Below, piece after piece: positions 1-6,211 of a stretch of 10,363 bases of DNA. The notes under the pieces were generated by a model that had not been told where the DNA came from, made no database searches, and saw nothing but the letters and a program-made list of their open reading frames with translations. The translations under genes and the position numbers were made by a program. Within the stretch, counting starts at the first letter, position 1. Each line of letters opens with the position of its first letter. This stretch comes from an uncultured bacterium (lineage in GTDB: Bacteria; Cyanobacteriota; Vampirovibrionia; Gastranaerophilales; Gastranaerophilaceae): positions 1 through 10,363 of the forward strand of contig USEW01000061.1 of NCBI GenBank assembly GCA_900553845.1, read 5' to 3'.

Positions 1-10
1 ATGTTAACAT
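1..10 (-). CDS. First codons of a gene leaving the window (partial)
   Basis: On the minus strand an ATG lies at 10-8. An AAGGA-type ribosome binding site (complement of about 15-20) stands six to seven bases upstream, and the ATG follows the stop codon of the DUF167 gene by about 40 bases. Only three codons (Met-Leu-Thr) are inside the window, so nothing can be said about the product. Spacing and orientation suggest co-transcription with the DUF167 gene. The call rests only on the RBS-ATG pair. Confidence 0.4.
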
Positions 11-51
11 TTTAAATCCTTCTTTTTAGTTCATAATTATGATTTATGTTA

Positions 52-360
52 TCACAAATCACCAAGTATTTTCAATAGCTGATTATGACTATAATTACAA
101 ATTTTAACAGACTTAAATCTATTTTTTTCACCTGATATAATTTCAATTGAGGATTTGGATATATTTAAAAGTTTGCTTAAATATTTTATTAAAGCATTAT
201 TTGCTTTATTTTCAAGCGCTAAAGCTGTTAGTTTTATTTTAATAAACCCTTCGTTTATTTCAGTAATACAGGACTTTTTTGAATTTGGTATTACTTTAAA
301 ATATACAATCAAAGTACCGTCACAAAAAGTAAAAAAGTCTTGTTTTAATGGTAATAACAA
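52..360 (-). CDS. DUF167 / YggU (UPF0235) family protein
   Basis: This 102-residue protein matches the DUF167/YggU pattern: an N-terminal strand with VIPNSKK (residues about 23-29), the conserved stretch ending in ENKANNALIKYL (about 50-61), which is usually written GKANxALxxxL, and then SGEKNRFKSVKI (about 76-87). Length is typical for the family. The function is not established; some members are small alpha/beta proteins found beside YggT-like membrane proteins. The start is TTG at 360-358: no other in-frame Met exists, and a GAGGA ribosome binding site sits about six bases upstream. The ATG further upstream on the minus strand (373-371) is out of frame. A promoter-like pair (TTGTTG, 16 bases, TATAAT) lies about 40 bases upstream. 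Another gene appears to follow on the same strand at position 10. The family call is fairly sure; the role is unknown. Confidence 0.8.
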   Translation of the reverse strand: MLLPLKQDFFTFCDGTLIVYFKVIPNSKKSCITEINEGFIKIKLTALALENKANNALIKYLSKLLNISKSSIEIISGEKNRFKSVKICNYSHNQLLKILGDL

Positions 361-398
361 AATTTTTCCTCATTTTAATTTTTGTATTTATAATTATA

Positions 399-426
399 AT
401 TATAATTTAAAAATATTATGCAACAA
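399..426 (-). promoter_or_regulatory. Sigma-70-type promoter for the DUF167 gene
   Basis: On the minus strand, TTGTTG (426-421) is followed after 16 bases by a perfect TATAAT (404-399). This predicts a start near 392 and a leader of about 30 bases carrying the GAGGA site before the TTG start at 360. It is divergent from the TTGACA promoter at 462. The region is very AT-rich, so chance matches to the -10 are common; the -35 is only moderate. Confidence 0.45.
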
Positions 427-461
427 ATATTAAAATAAAAACTTAATAATAAAATATGTAC

Positions 462-489
462 TTGACATATTTTAATTATTAAGTAATAT
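462..489 (+). promoter_or_regulatory. Strong sigma-70 promoter (perfect TTGACA)
   Basis: A consensus TTGACA at 462-467 is followed after 16 bases by TAATAT (484-489); overlapping alternatives AATATA (17-base spacer) and TATATT (19) also exist. The predicted start is about 495-498. The first thing downstream is an intrinsic terminator at 509-546, so the transcript would be only about 50 nt unless polymerase reads through towards the HTH gene at 711. Confidence 0.55.
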
Positions 490-495
490 ATTATT

Positions 496-546
496 ATGGA
501 ATTATGATGAGAAGAAACATAAATATTATGTCACTTCTCGTTTTTT
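496..546 (+). ncRNA. Predicted short terminator-capped transcript (sRNA or attenuated leader)
   Basis: A short transcript is inferred from a near-consensus promoter at 462-489 and an intrinsic terminator ending at about 546, giving roughly 50 nt, most of it one long stem-loop. It also holds a tiny ORF (507-563, 19 codons, a GGA six bases upstream) that runs through the terminator hairpin. The unit could therefore be a stand-alone small RNA, or a leader in which translation or protein binding decides read-through into the tandem-HTH gene about 165 bases downstream. No known RNA family is recognised. The existence of the transcript is inference. Confidence 0.35.
509..546 (+). terminator. Intrinsic (Rho-independent) terminator
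   Basis: The arms GAGAAG (509-514) and CTTCTC (534-539) enclose a small internal loop and a second perfect helix, ACATAA (517-522) with TTATGT (526-531), around a 3-base loop. A T-run follows at 541-546. On the minus strand no T-run follows, so it works for plus-strand transcription. No plus-strand gene precedes it; only the promoter at 462-489 does. Confidence 0.75.
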
Positions 547-624
547 GTGTAAATCTCCCTTAACTTAAAATTGTATATATTTCCAACTGATGTATTTTAA
601 GCAAATTATTAAGTTTGTGTTTGA

Positions 625-634
625 TTTGTACAAA
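625..634. promoter_or_regulatory. 10-bp palindrome, candidate operator
   Basis: A perfect palindrome, TTTGTACAAA, lies just upstream of the -35 element proposed for the HTH gene (651-656). Cro/C1-type regulators often bind short palindromes near their own promoters, so autoregulation is a reasonable guess. The only support is the palindrome and its position; one 10-bp palindrome in AT-rich DNA can occur by chance. Confidence 0.3.
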
Positions 635-650
635 ACCTCCTGATTATTAA

Positions 651-679
651 TTGAATATAGTCGCAATTAATTTTATTAT
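651..679 (+). promoter_or_regulatory. Promoter of the tandem-HTH regulator
   Basis: TTGAAT (651-656) and TATTAT (674-679) are separated by exactly 17 bases, predicting a start near 686, followed by AAAGG (691-695) and the ATG at 711. The in-frame TTG at 651, which would make the ORF 20 codons longer, is the first triplet of this -35 element. That argues against it as a start. Confidence 0.45.
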
Positions 680-710
680 ATGTGAAATTGAAAGGTTTGT
701 CAATATAAAA

Positions 711-1328
711 ATGAATAATGATTTTGTAAATAGGCTAATAAGTGTTCGAAAAGCTTACGGGAAAAGTGGTTACGGTTTCGCAAAATTACTTAACATTCCT
801 CAACCTTCTTATCTTCGGTATGAAACTGGTGAGCAAAAACCATCAGCTAAATTGTTAATTGCATTAAACAGATATTGTAATGTAAACATAAACTGGATTT
901 TAACAGGCCAAGGTGAAAAATTTTTAACTAACAATTCAATAAGACATGAAGCTTTGGTTAAAAATAAAAACAACGATTTAAATAATAACCTTCATAACTG
1001 GGTATCGCGTTTGAATATTATTCTAGAAGATAACAATATGACTATTGAGGACTTTGCTCTTATAACAAATATTTCGAAAAAACGGCTCGATAGTCTTAGA
1101 AATAATAAAGAAATTCCTACTATGGATGAACTTACTATTATAAAATCTAACTTTAATGTTTCAACTGATTGGCTTTTATTTGGCGAAGGTAGTGGAAGTG
1201 AAGAAGCAAATACAAGTGATTCTCTTTTAACAGAAGATGAACTTAAAGCTTTTAAATGTATAATAAATAAACTTAACCAAAGCTATTTATCAACATTTTC
1301 AAAAAATGTAAGTAAATTAAAAGTATAA
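711..1328 (+). CDS. Tandem double-HTH (XRE/Cro-C1 type) transcriptional regulator
   Basis: The 205-residue protein carries two related helix-turn-helix units. Unit 1 (about residues 5-66) has a canonical XRE layout: VNRLISVRKAYG, the recognition region around LLNIPQPSYLRYETGEQKPS, then the closing motif WILTGQG (62-68). Unit 2 (about 97-160) repeats the pattern with NISKKRLDSLRNNKEIPT and WLLFGEG (154-160). The W-hydrophobic-hydrophobic-x-G ending is common in phage CI-like and other XRE regulators. The acidic C-terminal tail after residue 160 matches no ligand or peptidase domain I know. The start at 711 is preferred over an upstream TTG because protein homology begins here and a promoter occupies 651-679; AAAGG lies rather far upstream (15 bases). 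The 3' end overlaps the convergent gene by 12 bases. DNA-binding is likely; its targets, possibly its own promoter, are unknown. Confidence 0.8.
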   Translation: MNNDFVNRLISVRKAYGKSGYGFAKLLNIPQPSYLRYETGEQKPSAKLLIALNRYCNVNINWILTGQGEKFLTNNSIRHEALVKNKNNDLNNNLHNWVSRLNIILEDNNMTIEDFALITNISKKRLDSLRNNKEIPTMDELTIIKSNFNVSTDWLLFGEGSGSEEANTSDSLLTEDELKAFKCIINKLNQSYLSTFSKNVSKLKV

Positions 1329-1898
1329 AAACCCTATTGGTCGCTGTTGAGTTTGTTTTTGTATTTCATCATGCATAGAGCTTAGTTTTAAACCGAGTTT
1401 TGCACCAAAATTATATGACAATATCGATGTTCCAACCTGAAGTATTGAGTCAAGTCCTAGGTGTATAAGTTTTTTTAAAGGACTTGCAGATTTAATATTA
1501 TTTAGCAAACCAATTTTGCGTCTTATTTTTTTCATTATATTTTCGCCTAAAAACATACAGGTCATAGCTGATGTTTCTTTAAATGTTGCTTCTTTTCTAT
1601 TTTCAGCTCCAAAAACTCTTAAAATTGCGCTTAAGCTTAAAAGCAAATTTGTATTTTTAGCGCTAAAGTCAATAAACTTATCAATCCTTTTAAAAAAATT
1701 ACTATTTGATTTTAAACCCGTAATCTCCTTTTTAATAAAATTATTATCCATAAGTACCGGTATATTTAGTGCACAAGCAGCCAGACAGGAGTTTTTAATC
1801 TGCCCTGGTATAACAAGATAACGCCCGATATCACCTTTATTAAGGCTTTTATCTACATTTCTTGCTGCATAAACTGCCGGTATTAAGGGATTTATCAT
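1317..1898 (-). CDS. Hypothetical protein, 193 aa, no recognised family
   Basis: I do not recognise this protein. It is 193 residues, basic, rich in Lys, Asn, Ser and Leu. Moderately hydrophobic stretches lie at about 36-50 (SCLAACALNIPVLM), 84-95 (NLLLSLSAILRVF) and 144-170 (LIHLGLDSILQVGTSILSYNFGAKLG); these look more amphipathic or membrane-peripheral than classical spanning helices. No signal peptide, Cys pair or catalytic motif is evident. The ATG at 1898 is the first Met, and no clear Shine-Dalgarno is visible, which weakens the start call. Its stop lies inside the end of the convergent HTH gene (12-base overlap), so transcripts of the two would be antisense at their 3' ends. The IPVLMD motif (about 46-51) recalls IPILMD in the decayed gene at 9529-9893, which may be chance. 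Confidence 0.6.
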   Translation of the reverse strand: MINPLIPAVYAARNVDKSLNKGDIGRYLVIPGQIKNSCLAACALNIPVLMDNNFIKKEITGLKSNSNFFKRIDKFIDFSAKNTNLLLSLSAILRVFGAENRKEATFKETSAMTCMFLGENIMKKIRRKIGLLNNIKSASPLKKLIHLGLDSILQVGTSILSYNFGAKLGLKLSSMHDEIQKQTQQRPIGFLYF

Positions 1899-2131
1899 CT
1901 GATTTACACTTTATTTTTATACTTAATTTACACACTTTGTAACTTGAAATTTACCTTCCTTATATATTAATAAACACAAAAGAAGTGTTTTTATTGACTA
2001 ATTTGAGAAAAATTGTAAATATTTGTTAACATTTGAAATAAATATTCAAAAACTTCAATTTTTAAGTGGATTAATTCTAAACAAAAAAAGTCTATTATTA
2101 TAATATACAAATATTTGGAGTTTATTTTTAT
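1899..2131. other. Divergent intergenic region with inverted repeats
   Basis: This AT-rich gap separates the minus-strand 193-aa gene from the plus-strand Cys-rich gene. It holds two inverted repeats: AATAAACAC (1969-1977) against GTGTTT plus TTATT (1985-1995), and TTTGAA (2032-2037) against TTCAAA (2045-2050). Either could be an operator or chance AT-rich symmetry. No RNA gene or ORF of note is visible. Confidence 0.35.
2099..2120 (+). promoter_or_regulatory. -10 box and ribosome binding site for the Cys-rich gene
   Basis: A perfect TATAAT lies at 2099-2104 and a GGAG site at 2117-2120, eleven bases before the ATG at 2132. The best -35 candidate (TTCTAA at 2075-2080, 18-base spacer) is poor. 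If the -10 is real, the leader is only about 20 bases and begins close to the RBS. Confidence 0.4.
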
Positions 2132-2374
2132 ATGCATACTAGTGAAAATTGTATTGCATCAAATATATTTTCAGCTAAATTATATCAAGCACAGACAAAT
2201 GGTAGAATGTCTGATTCCATTATACAGAATTGGACACCTCAGGCAATTGAATGTTTTGAGTTAAAACAAAATTGTTCAGACTGTTCCATATCTAAAGGAT
2301 GCTATAGTTTTGTATGTCAGATGCCAAAAGTTGTTGATCATTTGTTGAGAACTATTGGCAAACCTAACGTTTAA
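2132..2374 (+). CDS. Small Cys-rich protein, candidate metal binder, function unknown
   Basis: This 80-residue protein has six Cys: C7, then a cluster C41-x6-C48-x2-C51-x5-C57-x4-C62, followed by QMPKVVDHLLRTIG (63-76). The close spacing with a CxxC suggests a zinc or iron-sulphur site; that is inference from spacing only. No signal peptide or membrane helix is present, so it is probably cytosolic. The N-terminal 35 residues are polar and may be flexible. It has a GGAG ribosome binding site and a TATAAT box upstream. Its stop codon is three bases from the stop of flhA on the other strand, with no terminator between. No family name is assigned with confidence. The regular composition, RBS and ordered Cys pattern make it a real gene. 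Confidence 0.65.
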   Translation: MHTSENCIASNIFSAKLYQAQTNGRMSDSIIQNWTPQAIECFELKQNCSDCSISKGCYSFVCQMPKVVDHLLRTIGKPNV

Positions 2375-2377
2375 TTT

Positions 2378-4486
2378 TTAGTTATATTGTGTATTGTAAG
2401 ACTCACCAATACTTTCAACTGCTTCAATTCGTATATCTGTGATTAATTCAGAATATGAAATAACAACAATAGTAGGAATGTGCCGTTCAAGCATCTGATA
2501 AAGTGGCAGACGTATACGTGGTGAGCAAAGGATTACAGGCTGACGTCCTATATTTTGATGGACTCTCATAAGGGTTGAGGCTGTTATTTCAATAAGTTCT
2601 TGCACCTGCATGGGGTTTAACAAAAACATCATTCCGAGTTCTGTTCTTTGGCAGCTGTCATCAAGTATTTTTTCCCATTCAGGGGACAATGTTAAAGTAT
2701 ATAGGACTTTGTCACTTGCGCAATTTGTTAAACATATCTGGCGTCCAAGAGCTGCACGAAGACGTTCTGATAATATATCAGGTTCTTTTGAAAACCTTGC
2801 ATAATCGCATAAACGTTCAAAGATAAAGATTATATCTTTAATAGATACTTTTTCTCGTATTAAGTTTACAAATATTTTTCTAAGATCGCTTGTTGAAATA
2901 ATTGTTGGAACAAGGTCATTAACAAGTGTGGGGTCTTGACTTTTAACAAGTTCCATAAGTTTAAGAACATCGGTTTTTGTCATAACTTCGTCAACATATT
3001 TTCTTACACATTCCTGTATATGAGTTACAATTACATCAACCGCGTCAACAGCTGTAACACCTGGGTTTTGTTTGACTTCTTCGGGTTTTAACCAATAGGC
3101 TTGTGTTTGATAGGTAGGGTCAAGACCTTCAATAACATCTTTGGGCAATTCTACTCCGGATTGGTTCCATTGGTCGGCTATTACCATATATCGTTTGGGA
3201 TATACCATACCATTTGCAACACTATTGCCGCGAATGGATATTAAATATTCATTCGGGTTTAAAGCTGAAGAGTCCATGATACGAATGTTAGGAATAATAT
3301 AGCCAAGTTCGTCTGTGATTCTTTGACGTAAGGCTGCAATTTTAGCAAGCAATTGGCCTTCTTGGTCAGGGTCAGCTATTACAATAAGCCCTGAGCCAAC
3401 CTGCAATGACAAAACGTCGACACCAAGTCTTTCATACATTTTATTCGGGTTAACAAGGTCTTGCATATTTTGCCTAACAGCGTCAAGTTGTCCAAGCTGT
3501 GATTGTACATCCTGGTTTACTAAAACCGAAAAACCGGATAAAGCAATAATTACAGTAAATATTACAAAAGGATACCAGGGTAATCCTGTAAAAAAGCTTG
3601 TTAATGCAATAAACATAAGAAATAAACATGTGAAGAATAAACTATATGGTTTTGATAAAAATTGACCTGAAAGTTCCTGGCCCAAACTTGAAGCATTGCT
3701 TGTTGAACGTGTCATAATTATACCTGATGATACTGCCATTAAAAGTGAAGGAACCTGAGCAGCAAGACCGTCTCCTATGGTTAATATGGTATATTTTTGA
3801 ATAGCGTCTGCAGGTTGCAATCCCACTTGTAAAACTCCGATGAGCAAGCCGCCTACAATGTTAATAATAACAATGATGATACCTGCTATTGTATCACCTT
3901 TTACGAATTTCATAGCACCGTCCATTGAACCATACAAGCTTGATTCTCGGTGAAGGTCCTCTCTTCGTTTTACTGCTTCTTCAGGTGAAATCAAACCGGC
4001 GTTGAAGTCAGCATCGATTGTCATCTGTTTACCAGGCATCGCATCAAGGGCAAAACGGGCTGATACTTCTGCAATACGTTCTGAACCTTTTGTAATTACC
4101 ATGAACTGAACAACTGTGATAATAAGGAATATTACTCCTCCGACAATCAGGTTTCCGCCTGTTACGAAATGTCCGAATGCTTCAACAACCTCCCCGGCAT
4201 TACCTTTTGCAAGGATACATCTTGTTGATGCAATACTTAACACCAGACGAAACATAGTTCCGATAAGAATAATTGAAGGAAAAGTCGATAATTCAAGTGG
4301 CTTAGAAATATATAACGATATCATAAGCAGGCATATTCCAAGTGTTATATTAAAACTTATTGCAAAATTTATCATCCAGGTTGGAAGTTCAATAAGTAGG
4401 ATTAAAACTAAAAGCAGCACAAATATTGCAAGTGATATTTCACTTATCGGATTTGAGTTTCCGCCTCCTTGTGCTTGAGGTCCCAA
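2378..4486 (-). CDS. flhA: FlhA/SctV-family (FHIPEP) type III export gate protein, probably FlhA
   Basis: The 702-residue protein has the whole FHIPEP architecture: about eight membrane helices (roughly 16-34, 40-60, 68-88, 108-131, 200-220, 236-258, 280-300, 303-322), the FHIPEP signature at 137-160 (ERIAEVSARF then LDAMPGKQM), and FVKGD (194-198), whose Asp aligns with the functionally important Asp208 of Salmonella FlhA. A cytosolic domain from about 330 to the end would form the nonameric ring that docks chaperone-substrate complexes. It sits in the inner membrane as part of the proton-driven secretion gate. Length fits both FlhA and SctV. The start is TTG at 4486, supported by GGAGGA six bases upstream. 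No other flagellar or injectisome gene is in the window. GSMDGAMKF (186-194) and YTILTIGDG (232-240) look as much like SctV as FlhA, so the system it serves is less certain than the family. Confidence 0.9.
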   Translation of the reverse strand: MGPQAQGGGNSNPISEISLAIFVLLLVLILLIELPTWMINFAISFNITLGICLLMISLYISKPLELSTFPSIILIGTMFRLVLSIASTRCILAKGNAGEVVEAFGHFVTGGNLIVGGVIFLIITVVQFMVITKGSERIAEVSARFALDAMPGKQMTIDADFNAGLISPEEAVKRREDLHRESSLYGSMDGAMKFVKGDTIAGIIIVIINIVGGLLIGVLQVGLQPADAIQKYTILTIGDGLAAQVPSLLMAVSSGIIMTRSTSNASSLGQELSGQFLSKPYSLFFTCLFLMFIALTSFFTGLPWYPFVIFTVIIALSGFSVLVNQDVQSQLGQLDAVRQNMQDLVNPNKMYERLGVDVLSLQVGSGLIVIADPDQEGQLLAKIAALRQRITDELGYIIPNIRIMDSSALNPNEYLISIRGNSVANGMVYPKRYMVIADQWNQSGVELPKDVIEGLDPTYQTQAYWLKPEEVKQNPGVTAVDAVDVIVTHIQECVRKYVDEVMTKTDVLKLMELVKSQDPTLVNDLVPTIISTSDLRKIFVNLIREKVSIKDIIFIFERLCDYARFSKEPDILSERLRAALGRQICLTNCASDKVLYTLTLSPEWEKILDDSCQRTELGMMFLLNPMQVQELIEITASTLMRVHQNIGRQPVILCSPRIRLPLYQMLERHIPTIVVISYSELITDIRIEAVESIGESYNTQYN

Positions 4487-4582
4487 ATTTATCCTCCGTC
4501 GTCGGGTTTTTTACTTCACTATTATTATTTTACTTCAATTTACTTTTTTTTCAAAATTGTTACATAAAAAATATTTATAATA

Positions 4583-4789
4583 TCAGAAATCTTGTTTTTC
4601 TCTGAAGAAATTTTTTTCTTCTTCCCGTTTTATAACAAGTCCGCATTTTGTGCAGGCTAGGTATTCTTTTGTACTATCAAGAGGCAAAAATAAGTGTTGG
4701 CAACTTTGGTATTCTTTCTCTTCAAAATAAACCGTTTTTTTCTTTTTTCTATTTGTTAAAAGTTTATAAACAAGTTCAATAATATACAT
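4583..4789 (-). CDS. Small zinc-ribbon-like protein
   Basis: This 68-residue basic protein has a C30-x-H32 pair and, 14 residues on, C46-x2-C49 followed by GLVIK, as in a small zinc ribbon or knuckle. The N-terminus (about 1-12) is a short hydrophobic helix, followed by four Lys and a charged tail. The ATG at 4789 lies four bases after the rpe stop and no Shine-Dalgarno is visible, so translational coupling to rpe is likely. It would be the last gene of the pyrH-rpe operon unless transcription continues to flhA, 96 bases downstream; no terminator is visible in that gap. The function is unknown. The zinc-site call comes only from the spacing of Cys and His. Confidence 0.6.
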   Translation of the reverse strand: MYIIELVYKLLTNRKKKKTVYFEEKEYQSCQHLFLPLDSTKEYLACTKCGLVIKREEEKNFFREKQDF

Positions 4790-4793
4790 AATT

Positions 4794-5438
4794 TTATAAT
4801 AAACTATTAACAGCTAAATTCAAATCATTTGATTTAAATATATAATTGCCTGAAACAAGGACGTTGGCGCCTGCTTGTTTAACTAGTTTTGCTGTTTTGT
4901 CATTTATTCCGCCATCAACTTGAATAAGCAAATTGTCTTTAGCCTGTTTTTTTACAAATTCAATTTTAGGTATACAAAAGTCCATAAACTTTTGACCTGA
5001 AAACCCTGGCTCAACAGTCATAATCAAAACCATATCAACAATATCAAAATATTTTTCAATCAGCTTAATATCTGTATATGGTTTAATACTTATTCCAACT
5101 TTTTTGTTAAAACTTTTTATATGATTAATAACATTAATTGTTTCACCCTTTGTTGCTTCATAATGAAAATTAATTAAATTACAGCCTGAAAGCGCAAAAC
5201 TTTCAATATAATTATGTGGGTTTTCAATCATTAAATGCGCATCAAAAAAGAGTTGAGTTTTTTTCCGAATACATTTTATTAAAGGAGCACCAAACGTTAT
5301 ATTTGGTACAAAATGCCCGTCCATAACATCTAAGTGTATCCATTTTGCGGCGGATTTTTCAATTTTTTTTAATTCATAATCTAAATTTGAAAAATCCGCC
5401 GAAAGTACTGATGGAGATACAATAATTTCATTATTCAT
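4794..5438 (-). CDS. rpe: Ribulose-phosphate 3-epimerase
   Basis: The enzyme interconverts D-ribulose 5-phosphate and D-xylulose 5-phosphate in the cytosolic pentose phosphate pathway. At 214 residues it is a typical TIM barrel. Visible motifs are SPSVLSADF (8-16), the metal- and acid/base-bearing HLDVMDGHFVPN (35-46; H35, D37), DAHLMI (66-71; H68), MTVEPGFSGQKF (140-151) and QVDGGIN (173-179; D175). H35, D37, H68 and D175 form the expected metal-binding and catalytic set. The phosphate-binding end reads VSGNYIF, where family members usually have GSAIF or similar. The ATG at 5438 lies two bases after the rnc stop, with a purine-rich GAGAAG stretch upstream within the end of rnc. The zinc-ribbon gene follows four bases on. 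Confidence 0.95.
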   Translation of the reverse strand: MNNEIIVSPSVLSADFSNLDYELKKIEKSAAKWIHLDVMDGHFVPNITFGAPLIKCIRKKTQLFFDAHLMIENPHNYIESFALSGCNLINFHYEATKGETINVINHIKSFNKKVGISIKPYTDIKLIEKYFDIVDMVLIMTVEPGFSGQKFMDFCIPKIEFVKKQAKDNLLIQVDGGINDKTAKLVKQAGANVLVSGNYIFKSNDLNLAVNSLL

Positions 5439-5440
5439 AA

Positions 5441-6181
5441 TTACTTCTCTTCTTCTTTTTCGTCACAAATAAGTTTTAATTTTAAACAAGCTTCATAGGC
5501 TGCTTTTGATTGGGCTTCTTTTTTGCTTTTTCCGACACCGCGGCCCAATACTTTGTTTTCGTATTCGACTTGAGCTGTAAATTCGCAATTATGCGCCACA
5601 CCATTAATACCTATAATGCGATAAATGGGCAAATCTTTATTTATGCTTTGAGTATATTCTTGAAGAATAGTTTTAGCATTATATTTTTCATAATTACCGT
5701 CAATTTCAATAACATCATTTTTATATAATTGGGTTAAAAATGAATTTACAAGTTCAATTGATGTTAACAAATATAAAGCACCTAAAATTGCTTCAAAAGC
5801 ACAGGCAAGTGTTGAGTTTTTATTTCTTCCTTGATTTTTTTCCTCGTTAATGCCTAAAAATATATATTTATCAAGATTGATTCTTCGTGCCAATTTTGAT
5901 AACATAGCGTCACTTACAAGTGTTGCACGGATTTTTGACAATTCTCCTTCTGAATAAAGGGGGTATGTTTTATACAAATAGTCACTTGCACACAACTTTA
6001 AAACAGCATCGCCTAAAAATTCAAGCCGTTCATTATATTCGTTTTCATCAAATTTTTCTTCATTTTCTTTAACATATGAGCTATGTGTTAATGCAATTTT
6101 TATAAGGGATATATCGTGAATTTGTGAAAAATTTATCGATTCTAAAAATTCAAAAATTCTTTCATCATTATTTTTTAACAT
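5441..6181 (-). CDS. rnc: Ribonuclease III (with substituted catalytic Asp)
   Basis: RNase III cleaves double-stranded RNA in rRNA, mRNA and antisense duplexes. The 246-residue protein has the nuclease domain (about 1-150) with the signature NERLEFLGDAVL (50-61; E54 and D58, equivalent to E. coli E41 and D45) and SEGELSKIRATLV (77-89). A C-terminal dsRNA-binding domain follows (about 166-238), ending in GVGKSKKEAQSKAAYEACLK. The second catalytic motif reads TLACAFEAILGALY (124-137): the usual Asp (E. coli D114) is Cys127 (TGT at 5803-5801), while Glu130 (E. coli E117) is kept. Family identity is certain; full activity is less so. The ATG at 6181 has GGAAAG about 12 bases upstream. It lies 30 bases after cdsA and 2 bases before rpe, so the genes are probably co-transcribed. 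Confidence 0.95.
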   Translation of the reverse strand: MLKNNDERIFEFLESINFSQIHDISLIKIALTHSSYVKENEEKFDENEYNERLEFLGDAVLKLCASDYLYKTYPLYSEGELSKIRATLVSDAMLSKLARRINLDKYIFLGINEEKNQGRNKNSTLACAFEAILGALYLLTSIELVNSFLTQLYKNDVIEIDGNYEKYNAKTILQEYTQSINKDLPIYRIIGINGVAHNCEFTAQVEYENKVLGRGVGKSKKEAQSKAAYEACLKLKLICDEKEEEK

Positions 6182-6211
6182 AATATTTTATACTTTCCAA
6201 CATTTATCTTT

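Noticed and set aside
361..650. Possible tRNA or CRISPR repeats in the left intergenic region
   Set aside because: No cloverleaf, no T-arm consensus and no regularly spaced repeats were found; the structure is explained by promoters and a terminator.
651..710. Upstream TTG start adding 20 residues to the tandem-HTH protein
   Set aside because: The TTG is part of a -35 element, no RBS precedes it, and the extra residues are not part of the HTH domain.
4488..4515. Small CCG-TCGT-CGG hairpin followed by T-run upstream of flhA on the plus strand
   Set aside because: The stem is only three pairs, no plus-strand gene precedes it, and it coincides with the flhA ribosome binding site region.
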